This document shows positions 11,861 through 23,224 of a DNA stretch of 64,000 nucleotides, piece after piece. The position numbers and the translations under genes are program-made. Source of the stretch: Icerya purchasi (taxonomy: Eukaryota; Arthropoda; Insecta; Hemiptera; Monophlebidae). Every line of letters begins with the position of its first letter. The stretch's first letter is position 1. The stretch is from positions 301,982,464-302,046,463 of the forward strand of contig CM077116.1 of assembly GCA_039619475.1 (NCBI GenBank). Reading direction: 5' to 3'. The notes under the pieces are model-generated. The model did no database searches. It worked only from the letters and a program-made list of their open reading frames with translations, and was not told the origin of the DNA.

Positions 11861-14472
11861 TGGTCACGATAATCTTGGCAATTAATAGCGCTTCATTAAA
11901 AAATTATTTCTTGCACGAAATAATTGTGCTGTAAATTTTTATTTACGAAATAAATAATCTCGTTTATTTATAGCGCGATAAGGAATTTTTAATGAATTTG
12001 AAAAAATAAAATAAAAAGACAGCAGAAGAGCAAAAATTTAATATAAAACAAAAATTGTTATAACGAGAAAAAAAAGAGAAAAAAATCAAATATACACGAG
12101 CGATTTAATTTTGTAGTTTCGAAACAAAATCCGATAATTTCTGTTTTTATCCTCTGTGACAAGGTATGTAATAACTTTTTTCTTAAATATTTTTCATAAC
12201 TAACAATTTTTATGAATTTCGTTGTATAAAAAATAATTATTTATCAATTCGCAAGAGCATTCTTTGATTAATCATATAATTTAAACGTTGTATTTCATTA
12301 TCTTTATTCGCAGAACACGTAGACAAAAGCTTTGTTTCTGGAAGAAATTTTGATTCCATTCCGGCGCTTAGATTGAAATACAATTATTCGAAAACATTTA
12401 TGTATGAATAATAAGTTTATATCCCTATTTTTTTCAATTAATTTTCAAACTTTTTTGTAATATAAATTTTAAAGAAATCAACGATAAAACATTTATGTGT
12501 GAATAATAAGTTTATGTCAATATTTTTTTCAATTAATTTTCAAACTTTTTTGTATTCTAAAATTTAAACCATCTTGAAATAATAGTCTGAGATGTTTATA
12601 TTTTAAAGAAATCAACGATAGTTTTCGTTCGATATCTCCTCAATAGCGACTTTTAATTTAGTGATTTTCTTTTAATGAAAAAGGCATTAATCAATATATA
12701 CACATAGACGTACACATTATCTTTATCGTTGGAATCATTAAAACTCTCTATATTCGTAACTTTTTGAAAATTTCTCGTTATTATAGTGAAAAAATAGAAT
12801 TATCGGGATGAAATAATGAATAATTAATAAGAATAAGAAACAAACTATTTAAGAACATCTTAAGATTTAATATAAAGTTTTTTTTCAGGAACATATACCT
12901 ATCCTATCTTCAGCAGTCGGAAAAGTGAAATCACGCATATTAGATACATTTAGAATATTCATTTGCTGAATATCTGAAAGAGAGTTGGTATCGAATCGCC
13001 CATCTTTAATCTAGTGAAAATCGAACGCGATATATATATGACGTGCCGTCGTAAAACACTCGGATTAAGGAAACGTCTGATTTCAGTCTTTTAAGCGGGG
13101 CTCGCTTAGCAAAATTATTGACCCAAGGCTAAGACTGATATGGGTTTTTTAGTTTTCTCTCGCGGAGTTCGAGATAGGCGATAATTTTTGTTACAGGGGT
13201 GATTTTACACATACTGTATGCATGATTTTTTCCTAATACGCGTGACGTTGCGGAAAAAACATTACTAACACAAATTCAATCTTAAGATGTTTATTCTTAA
13301 GAATTACTTATTCTTATTAATTATTCGTTATTTTACCATGTTAATTTTATTTCTCCTCTGAAACAACTAGAAATTTTCTCTAAGACAAAAAAGTTCTAGC
13401 GCCAAAATATTCTTTAAACGGGTACGAACCCCGGTTTAGGATTTTTCATTGAAATTGTGACCGTGTGTTATTTCATTTTATTAATAGTGTTTCGAAATTC
13501 TTTAATTCTTTTTTTTTTTTATTTCGCCGACATTAATTTTACGACAAAAAAATCGGAAATCAACTTATTGTTGATTTTCATCTGAAATTTGTTCAATATA
13601 TCGCTCTGAAAGTTTTTTTTCGAAAGCGATACATGAGCGTTTGTTCAGAAATGAAAGAAAAAACATAGTGCAATTTCTTCGTAGTTAAAGTTTTGAAGTT
13701 ATCTTTTTTTTTTTTTTTTTTAAAGAGAAACTAGCTCTTTCGTCTATTAATCGATAATTTTAATAAGTAATAAACATAACGAAGCAATTACAGAACACAG
13801 CAGTGAACGCAAGCTATACCAAAAACATAACACGCATTAGCAATATCGGTCAATGTTCCATACCGAGTCATTAACATGAATAAAATAAAAACAAAATGCT
13901 ATAGTTATAATATAACTAAATCGAAAGACTTCGGGCGATTTAACCCTGTGACGCAATGCGTTTGCCAAGCAGCTGAATCGCTGTTGCATTCACGTGATTT
14001 AAAAGAGTCGGCGTTCGTGATCTTTAATTGCTTTAACGATGATTTGATTAATAATTTCCACCTGCAGATTGTTGGGTGAATTGCCATTCCTAATAAATGT
14101 ATCACACGGTGCATTCGTTATCATATGATTACTCTCTAGGAGACTCGAATTAACTCTCTGTTGGTTTTGAAAAATTTTTGTAGTAGCCGATTTGTTACTG
14201 TAATATTATGTATTTTATAACTGATGATTAATTATCTGGAGAACTACGTCGGTTAGATCTATATTTCTAATCGATTTTCATTTTGTATTAAATAGCGAAA
14301 AAAAAATGAGAAAAAGTTTCGTAAAAATTAAAGAAATATAAAATTATTTCGCGTTGTATTTCCGGAAGAAACAAAAACGACTAGACGCGTTAAGCACTAA
14401 ATTAAATTTATGCGACTTTGTAAAACCGAGAATTTTTAAATTAATTATTGCATTTCTATTTAATGTTATCAG
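11861..14472 (+). other. Presumed onecut intron, no recognisable exon
   Basis: The exon at 14473 begins in the middle of a codon, so onecut transcription must come from upstream and this stretch is probably intronic. I looked for the CUT domain (usual motifs LLRNPKPWSK and FRRMWKWLQEPE) and did not see it. A less AT-rich patch at 13,915-14,150 contains several ATTA-type motifs and may be regulatory; that is inference. Confidence 0.45.
12399..12621. repeat. Imperfect tandem duplication, two units
   Basis: The strings 'atgaataataagtttat' and 'tttttttcaattaattttca' occur at about 12404-12449 and again at about 12499-12543. Each unit is followed by 'aaagaaatcaacgata' (about 12471-12488 and 12604-12621). 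The second unit has an extra segment of about 40 bp before that string. No function is implied. Confidence 0.72.
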
Positions 14473-14576
14473 CGGCCAGTAAACGAAAAGATACAGTAAG
14501 CAGCGGACCTCCAGCGAAGAAGCCACGACTTGTTTTCACCGATCTACAAAGACGCACTTTACAAGCTATATTCAAG
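14473..14576 (+). CDS. onecut: Onecut: exon with the start of the homeodomain
   Basis: This 104 bp exon begins after the acceptor 'ttatcag' in phase 1 (the bases CG complete a codon) and ends at the donor 'aag|gtaacc' in phase 0. It encodes ASKRKDTVSSGPPAKKPRL followed by VFTDLQRRTLQAIFK. KKPRLVFTD.QRRTL.AIFK is the hallmark opening of the Onecut (HNF6) homeodomain, which in this family directly follows the linker after the CUT domain. Onecut proteins are nuclear transcription factors binding DNA with a single CUT domain plus this divergent homeodomain; insect members act mainly in the nervous system. The linker usually reads AACKRK; here Ser stands where Cys is common. The next exon continues exactly in frame. 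The CUT-domain exon should lie upstream. Confidence 0.93.
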
Positions 14577-15737
14577 GTAACCTTTTAACTTTTTTTCTCA
14601 TTTTTCAACTAGTTGCTTTTTTAAGAATGTTGTTTTTTTTTTGTTTTTTTTTCGTTTAAAAAAATTGTAACTTCCCTCACGATTCAGTAATTTAAATAAA
14701 AACTCCAACGCGTATAATCAGCCCCTTATAGAAGGGACAAATAATCTCATTTTTCTTAAACAATTTTCATGTCTCGCATAAGCGCATGTGTCTACGGGTT
14801 TAAAGCTATATCGTTTATTCGAAACGCGGCTGTTTTTAAATTTATAGCGAGAAATTACAGGCCGTAACATTACAGCGCACTATATGTTCAAGCCTGTGCA
14901 ACCTTTTAAGCTAATTCTGATTTTTTATAATTTTGGCGGGATTTCAAAATGCCAATGAAAAATATTTTAAGGGAAACCGAATTAAATCTCAGTGCTCCAT
15001 GCGTATACTTTTTTCACAGCGCAGATTGCACGAAAATTCTACGTAGGCCTTCGGTTGCTGCACAACGTAGGCCTTAAAGGAAAGCTAAGGATATTTTTTT
15101 TTTTTCGGTTCCTTAAGTTGATCTTTTCTTCCTATGTTGAAAGTCATGTTTCTGTAGCACGTCTGTTTGAGAGAAAATCAAAAACAAGAATTTTTTTTTT
15201 ATTTTTATATAAAATTATGAGAATAAACAACATGAAATTTGAAATGTAATGTTGAAACTTTAAAAAAAAAAATGAAGAATTGTAAAGAAATATTTTAAAT
15301 GAATCTTCGTTACCTTATTCGCGAACGGAAAAATGGTCTAGAGTCTTTGAAAATTCCGGCGCTATTAGAAACATCAAATAAACAAGTGGAACCAATGTCC
15401 AGCTCCAAAAAAAGAAAGAAAATGGCAAAAACTCTTTTTTTACAAGTGAACAGAGATTAGCAGTGCATGAAAAAAGGATGATTAATTTTAGAGAGGGCAT
15501 TGGACGTTAATAGTTCTCGCGTTTTTCAATAATATGTAATTTGTATTTCAAACGTTTTTTTGGAGTTTTTTTCTTTTTTTTCTGGGTCTTCCATTTTATC
15601 TCGAGGAGTACGTAATAGAAATTTCGATACAAGTTAGGTTCTCGAACCGTGAAAATTATGCGCTGTTCAAAAGGAATTTAAATCGGATTTTACAACGATC
15701 GAAGAAGGTATTATTTCTAGTCGTATTTTTGTTGCAG
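14577..15737 (+). other. onecut: Onecut intron within the homeodomain
   Basis: A 1161 bp phase 0 intron, donor 'gtaacc' and acceptor 'tttttgttgcag'. It splits the homeodomain between AIFK and ETKRPSKEM. It has poly-T runs and short frames (for example at 14992-15249) without any domain. I see no further exon in it. Confidence 0.85.
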
Positions 15738-18332
15738 GAAACTAAAAGACCTTCGAAGGAAATGCAGATAACGATCGCGAGACAATTAGCCCTGGAGCCG
15801 ACAACGGTCGGTAACTTCTTCATGAATGCCAGAAGACGATCGATGGATAAGTGGCGAGAGGACGATCCGATGAGCGGCGACGACCAGCCGCAGTCATCGT
15901 CCGATCAATCACCGACGCATTCGACGTCGTCGCAGTCGCAATCTTCTCAGCACCACGGTACGCAACAAATAAGCGATCTTTTGCCGACGGTGACGACGAC
16001 GACGACGGGCGGGCAACAGTCGCAGCAACCGGGAACGCAACAGCAGCTGCACATCCGCAGAGAACTACTGCAACATACGTCGCAACAAAATTCGCAAATA
16101 CAAACGAAACAGCAGCCGGTGCTCAACCAGATTCCGCAGCATATGCTGCCGATAAAGAAGCAGAATCACATGTTAATCGTGCAGAAAGACTCCGGACAAA
16201 TGCAGTCCGATCAAATTTGCACCGGCAACGCGTTGATCTCGAATTCGGTACTGCCCATTTCCGAATCATCGGCCGCCGCGCAACTGCAGCACGTGGAGCA
16301 GCAATTCAATCAGTCGGGCCAGCACCTACGTCAGCAACAGACATCGCTGTGTCTCAGTCAGCAGCAGCAGCAACAGGCATTGTCGCAACAATCGGATCTC
16401 GCTCTGTCCGCTATAGAACTGGAACAGTCGTCTCAGCAACTGTCCGCGCCGCATTACATGCCGCTGACGGATGACGAAGACGAGGAAGGCCTTCAGCATC
16501 ATACGCGACAGCAAATTAGCCAGCTAGAATTGGAACTGCAAGCGGACGAGCAGGACGACTTCATTCACGGGTCGGCGACGACAACGACGTCGGCAACGAC
16601 GACGACGACGCAGCAGCAGCAGCAGCAACAACTGGAGCATTTACTGTCGACGTCGAGCGTAGCTCAACATCACGCGGTGGTACGCCGGCCGTCGTTGTCC
16701 GACAGGACGATGGTAGAATCGGTCGTCAACAATAACAATAACAACAACAACAACAACAACAACTCGCCGCCGATCGGTAACAAAGAGATCGGCGAAATTC
16801 GACACTCTCAGGTGATAATACGGCAATCGCCGGCCAAGTGTAGCTACGCGCATCAGCCGGAGAACGGCATAGTAGCGGAGGACGCGCGACAACAGCAAGT
16901 GATACACATTCACCGGAACATCGACGAAAGTCACCATCTGGCGGACGACTTCGGCACCGATGACGATCTACACGCCGACCAGCAATTTAGCATGTCGTCG
17001 CACGAACGATCCGATTCGGTCAACGAAGAGTACTCGTTATCGTCGCCGCCACCGCTGCGCTATCTGCCGGACGCGTTGGAACGATGCGCTCAAATAAAGC
17101 TGGAACAGCGACAATCGGCCGCGATGGACGCCGGCGGCGAATCGATATCGTACGATACCGATTCTCGAATATCGTCGGAACACGAACTGAACGATTTGTA
17201 CGGCGGTCGCGAAACAAACGACATGCGCGAGTACCAGATCGGCGGCATCCCGGAGCTGCCGAACCTGCCGGAAATATCGATACTGCCGTGCCAGGAACAG
17301 TACCAGCAGCATCGATCTATCATTCGTTCGTCGTCGGACGAGACCGAATACAAACACGAACGGGACATCGACACGCCGCCACCGCCCAACCGATCGAATA
17401 CTAATCACCATTCGACCATTCAGTTCAACGACTGCGACATTAACCTGAACTCGTACGACTCCTCTTCGCCGATCGAACATCAGCAGTACCGGCTGGACGA
17501 CGACGACGACGACGACGATACTCCCGCGTCCGGCACCGATACCGGCGCTTTATCGTACCGGGATTGTCGCGGCGATTCCGCCATCGAGTTCGGGCGGCAA
17601 CGTAACGACGGCGCTATTTCTCCTTGTTCGAAGACGACATCGGACGACATCTCCGCATTGATCGCGGAAAACGAAGAACTGAACGGCGACTGTTTGCAGA
17701 CGGCGACCGAATCTTACTACGAAAAGGTCGTCTACGGCGCTGCCAGCGGTGACGCACCGACCGGCAACGTCGCATTCGTGAAGAAAGACACGTACGATGT
17801 TATCCTCGGTGGTGGCGGCGGCGGCGAAGCTAACGGTCGGCAGTCGTTGATTACGCCGCCGTCGACCATTGAATACGGTTCGCGTTTGCACGTGTCGACC
17901 AGCGCGATGGAACTCGAACAAGAAGCGAAATTCGCCGAGCAGCAGCGACAGCAACGGCTGCGGGACGTCGACGAGAATAGCGTCGATCGTCTGCTGGTCG
18001 AAGCGGCGACGGACGACGAAAAGGAAAACGAGCAGAAGCTGCTAGTGCAATCGGAACGGAACAACGACGGAACGACTTCGGTCGACGACAAACGGCATCA
18101 TCGGCTGGACGATAAAACCGGCGACAAGCAAGACAGACAAAGCAGAAAAGATTCGGACGAAAAATCGTCGGACCTAGCGCCATCTACCGTTCAACTTCGT
18201 CCGCCGGTCGTCCAGCATACGCAGTTCGTACTGTTACAATCGTCCGCTAGATCGCATTCCGTTCTAACGTCCACATCCTCGGCAATAGCTCTCACGTCTC
18301 TCAGCGATAATAGTGATCCGGTGAAGTCGTAA
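15738..18332 (+). CDS. onecut: Onecut: last coding exon, rest of homeodomain plus long low-complexity tail
   Basis: The exon opens after 'gttgcag' with ETKRPSKEM and QITIARQLALEPTTVG, then NFFMNARRRSMDKW. Helix 3 has Phe where most homeodomains have Trp48 and Met at position 50 (FFMNARR), the Onecut signature. The homeodomain ends near 15854. About 825 residues follow: Gln-rich stretches (15880-16640), Thr runs, an Asn run (about 16727-16762), an acidic Asp run (about 17498-17519), a Gly run (about 17808-17828) and Ser/Asp/Arg-rich sequence to the end (DNSDPVKS, then TAA). No second domain is visible; such tails are often activation or interaction regions, which is inference. The exon is far richer in GC than its surroundings. 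Counted from the acceptor it has 864 codons plus the stop. Any Met upstream of ETKR would be intronic, so the start is the splice site. Confidence 0.95.
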   Translation, partial: ETKRPSKEMQITIARQLALEPTTVGNFFMNARRRSMDKWREDDPMSGDDQPQSSSDQSPTHSTSSQSQSSQHHGTQQISDLLPTVTTTTTGGQQSQQPGTQQQLHIRRELLQHTSQQNSQIQTKQQPVLNQIPQHMLPIKKQNHMLIVQKDSGQMQSDQICTGNALISNSVLPISESSAAAQLQHVEQQFNQSGQHLRQQQTSLCLSQQQQQQALSQQSDLALSAIELEQSSQQLSAPHYMPLTDDEDEEGLQHHTRQQISQLELELQADEQDDFIHGSATTTTSATTTTTQQQQQQQLEHLLSTSSVAQHHAVVRRPSLSDRTMVESVVNNNNNNNNNNNNSPPIGNKEIGEIRHSQVIIRQSPAKCSYAHQPENGIVAEDARQQQVIHIHRNIDESHHLADDFGTDDDLHADQQFSMSSHERSDSVNEEYSLSSPPPLRYLPDALERCAQIKLEQRQSAAMDAGGESISYDTDSRISSEHELNDLYGGRETNDMREYQIGGIPELPNLPEISILPCQEQYQQHRSIIRSSSDETEYKHERDIDTPPPPNRSNTNHHSTIQFNDCDINLNSYDSSSPIEHQQYRLDDDDDDDDTPASGTDTGALSYRDCRGDSAIEFGRQRNDGAISPCSKTTSDDISALIAENEELNGDCLQTATESYYEKVVYGAASGDAPTGNVAFVKKDTYDVILGGGGGGEANGRQSLITPPSTIEYGSRLHVSTSAMELEQEAKFAEQQRQQRLRDVDENSVDRLLVEAATDDEKENEQKLLVQSERNNDGTTSVDDKRHHRLDDKTGDKQDRQSRKDSDEKSSDLAPSTVQLRPPVVQHTQFVLLQSSARSHSVLTSTSSAIALTSLSDNSDPVKS

Positions 18333-19310
18333 TAGTGGCAGCAGCACGGACAAGCGAGAGTTTACCTGCGAGCGACGTGAATTACAGGACGTCGCTCTGT
18401 AGCCGCCGATTGTAGACGACGAGAATTAAGCTGCGCTTTGCTGGAAGACGACATGTGCGGCAAACGGAGGAAAATGCAAACGCTGACGACGAAGTAGAAG
18501 TGAGTTTTTTTTGTCGGAAACGGCCAGCCGAAATAAGAGGCCGACATTGTCGATGTCTCATTCTCTGCTATTATAGGTCTTCTTCGATTACATTTACACT
18601 AGTGCGTGACCGGTCCGGCAGCTGAGCGACGATCGCGCTGCAAAAATACCAGTCCCGCTACTAAATGTTCCGCCCGAAACTGCTACCGTACAGAGGCACA
18701 GTCACGGATACAACGGTTTTCTGTTCTTTCATCGGAACTTGTTAATCCTTATACTATGTCATCTCTAGTCAATGTATGCTTCGAAGTCAACCTATTTAAC
18801 CGGTACACGTTCTAGTCAAGATAAGTTCTAGTTTGTGCGTTGCGTATGTGTGCGTGTTGCGCGATTCGATTAATTTACGATATTTGTGAATATGTTAAAC
18901 GGCTCTTTCTCGTGTGCAGACATTCCGATAGTTTTTTTTTTTTTTCTTTTTTGTCTTAAACTAGCCGTTAAAATACGGCAGATTGGCTGCGTCAAATTTG
19001 GTAGAAGATAAAATGAAGAAGAATATTTTTATCAATAGCGTCCTTTCCGTCGCCCGCCTATAAAAAAGAAAAAAAGAAGCGAGCAAATATTGTTTTTTTT
19101 TTCCTTTCTTTTGAAAAAAGCAGTCTTCATTTGAACGAGATTTTCGCGAGTTTATCTATGCGTACAAAATTTATTAACCGTTCCCCTCCTATTTCTGTAC
19201 GCTTGATGAAGTGTAGTAGCTTATTAAAAGCGCTCAGCTAAATATCAGCTCGAAGTCGAACTAATTGTAAGTAGCACAGCTTAAATAAAGCCGATCGAGA
19301 TAGTTAAGTC
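18333..19310 (+). other. onecut: Probable onecut 3' untranslated region
   Basis: Sequence after the stop stays moderately GC-rich to about 18,840 and then becomes AT-rich. The first clear AATAAA on the plus strand after the stop is at 19284-19289, which would give a 3' UTR of roughly 970 bases. The real cleavage site may be elsewhere. Confidence 0.5.
19284..19289 (+). terminator. onecut: Candidate polyadenylation signal for onecut
   Basis: A canonical AATAAA sits about 955 bases after the onecut stop codon. No transcript evidence is available, and later AATAAA strings also exist. Confidence 0.45.
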
Positions 19311-19812
19311 TTGCGATCGTTTTCAAACCGGATGTCCTAACTTCTGCCAACAGCTTTCGGCGATTAGACTCGAACGTTTAATTTTGTTTTTGCGACAAAA
19401 ATAATCGCTATTTTTCTTGTGCTCTTCCGGAAGGCACCCAAAAAACTGACTTCGAGTGATTTCCTTTATTTTCCTCACAACATTTAACTCCTCTTCTTGA
19501 AAGCTCATCTACACACATCTCTATCACACTTTCTGACGTTAATCAGAGATAAAAGCGAAACAAATTGTTAAAAATACCTATATTGAAAATTACGAAATCA
19601 ATAGCTTAAGATTGCATATATCTTAAATTATTATCAGAAACGTTAAGGAAAGAGGAAAAAAAAAAATTTAGTGTCGTATTTTGAAAAAGAGAACACCTAT
19701 TTTCAAAATATATATTTATTATCTCTTTCCTGATTTCTAAAAGAGACAAGACATTTCTTCGAGAAGCTGTTCCTAGTAAAATATTCGTATATTATTCATT
19801 TTTCAACAAACA

Positions 19813-19867
19813 TTTTATATATATATATATATATATATGTGTATATGTATATATATATATATATATA
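19813..19867. repeat. (TA)n microsatellite
   Basis: A TA dinucleotide tract broken by a short 'gtgtatatg' segment. It abuts the start of the repeat beginning 'ctagctgtgccccacgg'. Confidence 0.9.
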
Positions 19868-20508
19868 CTAGCTGTGCCCCACGGCTTCGCCCGTGTATTA
19901 ATGCCCGTTTAAATCTGTACTTGGAAATTCATTAAAAATTTTTTGTTTTATCTGGAATTGTATTTACGTAAAGATTCTTTCTTTCTTTGGGAAACATGTT
20001 TATCACCGTCTAACAAAAAATAGTCTTCATGTTTCACGTTTAGCTGAAGATTGTCGATTTTTCTATAACCTGTCCGTCGTAATCTAACAAAAAGTTTTGC
20101 TCAACTAAACAACACGTTTTGAAGAGGCCGAGTTATTCACACGGCGATCTCCCATAATTACACGTTTAAGAGAACATCTTCACTCATATATTTCAACTAC
20201 TCTGTCTCGAGCGTTTTATTATAATTAATTTAATATCAAAAAATCAAAATAACAGTGTTGAGTAAAGATTTTAATATTTCTTGTAGGAAATTATTAAAAA
20301 AAAAGTTAAACGGTTAATTTAAAAAATGTATACGGCGGTTTTGGACTAAAAGTTCGAATATTTGACATATCAGTTAAATACTCTATTTTATTTTTATATG
20401 TTCCCCATTAAGTCCAATAGTATATTGCTTAAATCTCTTCCAGTTTTTACAAACATATTGTACGATACATTTTCTTCTACTCCTAATAATTCATTATTAT
20501 TATTATTA

Positions 20509-20510
<2 letters not shown>
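19868..20510 (+). mobile_element. Interspersed repeat flanked by (TA)n tracts
   Basis: The segment starts 'ctagctgtgccccacggctt' right after one TA tract and runs into a second, longer TA tract. The start resembles, in style, the terminus at 34085-34117 read in reverse ('ctagctgacctggcgaactt'). Arthropod genomes have many interspersed elements starting like this next to TA microsatellites. No protein can be read, and I cannot name the family. Confidence 0.5.
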
Positions 20511-20606
<96 letters not shown>

Positions 20607-20684
20607 TATACATATATGTATGTATATGTATATGTATATATAGATATACATATATATGTATATGTATATATACTACGTTTAAAT
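20511..20684. repeat. Long (TA)n microsatellite with degenerate edge
   Basis: A near-perfect TA tract to about 20603 (roughly 45 units), followed by an interrupted TA/GTA region to about 20684. The Tyr-Ile reading frames across it on both strands are artefacts of the repeat. Confidence 0.95.
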
Positions 20685-20703
20685 ATTAACTTTCTTTGAT
20701 GTA

Positions 20704-20916
20704 TTAATCTTGAAAAATAATTTTGATGAAGGAACTTAACGAACTGGTAAATTTTGTAAACGACGAGATGGGAACTAGAAGCGCTGTAATTTCGCTTGAA
20801 ATGGGAATTTTAGCAGTCTTCGTTGACTGAAATGCCGGAACGACGGGCAACAATACACTTTCAAACAATGTTGTTACTAAGACAACCGCGGAAAACAGCA
20901 ACGGCGCTTGCGTCAT
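20704..20916 (-). CDS. Putative small secreted or membrane protein, unrecognised
   Basis: A 70-codon minus-strand frame, starting at an internal Met (20916) of a longer open frame reaching 21042. The N-terminus [20 protein letters not shown] has a hydrophobic core like a signal peptide, followed by [10 protein letters not shown]. The rest is Ser/Thr-rich, ending [10 protein letters not shown] before TAA. The frame is clearly less AT-rich than its surroundings, and upstream near 21010 is a 'tatttatgc' string that could act as a weak TATA-like box. I do not recognise the family. It could be a true short gene, one exon of a larger gene, or chance. The Met was chosen only because of the signal-like sequence. 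Confidence 0.25.
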   Translation of the reverse strand: MTQAPLLFSAVVLVTTLFESVLLPVVPAFQSTKTAKIPISSEITALLVPISSFTKFTSSLSSFIKIIFQD

Positions 20917-21059
20917 AGTTAACCTGGCTCGAGTATAATTCGTTATCTCTGTCCGCGTGCACGCATGCCATTTTTCAATTACAACGAAGAGCCGGCCAGA
21001 TGCATAAATAGAACCAACGTGCTTTTCACAAATAATAATCACCTGGCTGGAAAATGACG

Positions 21060-22502
21060 CGTAAAATAATGATTTTACACATTCGTAATACTAATTATTC
21101 GAAATATTTCTAACGCGAAAGTTCCCTAGAAATCTTCGTACGACATTGGACAATTATTCAGCGATGAAACTTTAATTGTAAAAATAATATATACACATAT
21201 ATATATGTTTTTTTATTGCCCTGATTAAAGCTTACACGAGCAAACCGATAGGTGGGAGGGATTACTTTACTGGAAAAGGTATTTCAACTTAATCTGTAAG
21301 ATTTCAAAAAGCGGGAACCTCTTAAATTTCACATTCGATTATCTTTCTGGCGGTTGAGGTTGAATTTTCAAATCAGACACGCGCCCGTCTATCAAAAAAA
21401 ATCATCATCCTATTCCGTACATCTCTGGAGCTTACTTTAGTTTATAAATATTATTCTTTCAGCCTGACCGTACTTACACAATGTCCTTTCAGTTTGTTCA
21501 CTAATTCTTCGAACGATAAATTTTGTCGCATATTTCTTAACGCGAAACATTTTCAGGTAAGTATTTAATTTTCGTGATCGATGACATGTGTAATATATCG
21601 TACTAATTTATGTTTTTTTTTCCAAAGCAATCCTATCACCTATAGGACCGTACTAAACTTCCGAAAAATGCTCAAAAATTATTCGAGTTCTTTTTTCAGT
21701 TGATTTTCGAATTTCGACATTTCGCATCTGGTAAAATTTTTGAAGTGCCTGTAAATAGGGAACTACATTTTAAACATGTTTCGCGTATGCTGTTTAATTT
21801 TTTCCGACTAGTGAGTTCATGCCTGTTTGTCAATAGCATTAAGTTCGTTTTTGGGCGAAATATTTTATTCCGCGGATACGAAAATTTATGCTAAAACGAT
21901 CTCTCTATAATAATCGTTTATGTCATCTTACACTTCCAGCGTCAGAGTAGTTGACTTATCAGTTTAACGTGAAACAGGTTTTGAGAATCGTTTAATTTTT
22001 ACGTAAAACATGATTAATTTATGTTTCGCGAAACAGTATATGATTATCAGGCGTACATTACCCTGAAACAAAACACGTTTTCCGCTTCTACACTTTTAGC
22101 AAAATACTAAAAACACTTAAATTATATTTTTGCTTGAATTACACTCCGCGTCCTAACTTGGCTTTATTAATCTCTTTTCTCACTGCTCGATCAGTACCCC
22201 GACCAAATATCTCATTCGCAATGAAATTTAGTTCGAACAATCACTGCCTTTTTCTGCGTACGAAGTAATGCGAGAAAATTGTTTTCTTTCAAAAGTCCTC
22301 TTTTGCGGCGACTACGAATAAAAATACACACGGCACGTTTCTCTTACGAAAATTGCGAAACAGTCTCTTCATTCTTATTTTATCTTCTACCGCTGAATTT
22401 GTGTACAGCAAGCTAGAGCAACGAGGCAGTATCAACGTAAACAATTAGAATTTATCATGCGCATTAACCAGTTTATAGTTGTTTTTTTTTTTTTCATATG
22501 AT

Positions 22503-22547
<45 letters not shown>

Positions 22548-23200
22548 AATAAACATATACACACATGAATATAATTCAGATATTACCTTTATTTATTTTA
22601 TTTACTTACTTTTTTTTAAGTTCATTTTATTTAATTATAATTTATCTGTTTATTTTTAAGTTTTTTCTCATCTGTCACTTATTATTTTCTTTTTAATTTA
22701 AAATCGTAATATTCTAACTGAGCAATCTGCACAACTGATTTTACTGCTATTTATTTCAGAAAGTAAAAACATCATTTTTTTTTTTTTCATTTAATAATCT
22801 CGCTAATTAAGAATTAATTAAAATCGCACAATAAATTTTACATGTATTACTACATTTTAAAAACCACAAATGCAAGTACCTCTTTTTGGCTTAAATATCT
22901 ACATTACTATACTCACCAGAGCTACCTGGTAATTTACGATTCAACAGCGGAATAAAAAAAAATAAAAACGAAAATACTGCAAAAATTTATAATAACGGTC
23001 TTTATTTGCTAAGACTAACAAAACAGCGTCTCTTTTTGAGGAATTCAAATCATAATGAGATGATAGAATCAGAATTACGAAATACCGATTTAAAAGGGAC
23101 AATAATAACGAGAGATGGGTGGTTTTATACTGAAATATGTTGAATTTTTTTCGTTATAAACGCCAATCGGTCGCTAATTAAATTATTTTTATTACCACCC
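21060..23200. other. No recognisable gene
   Basis: AT-rich sequence with a (TA)n/(ATA)n microsatellite at about 22505-22551 and many poly-T runs. The 64-codon plus frame at 21700-21894 shows no domain. Confidence 0.45.
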
Positions 23201-23224
23201 GAATCAGTTTCTACTTTTGCCGTC

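Noticed and set aside
15851..18183. Several long frames overlapping the onecut last exon on both strands (for example plus 15851-16474, minus 17037-17480 and 17550-17954)
   Set aside because: They arise from GC-rich triplet repeats and stop-poor composition of the onecut exon and have no domain of their own.
20362..20651. Frames reading poly-Tyr-Ile on both strands
   Set aside because: They are translations of the (TA)n microsatellite.
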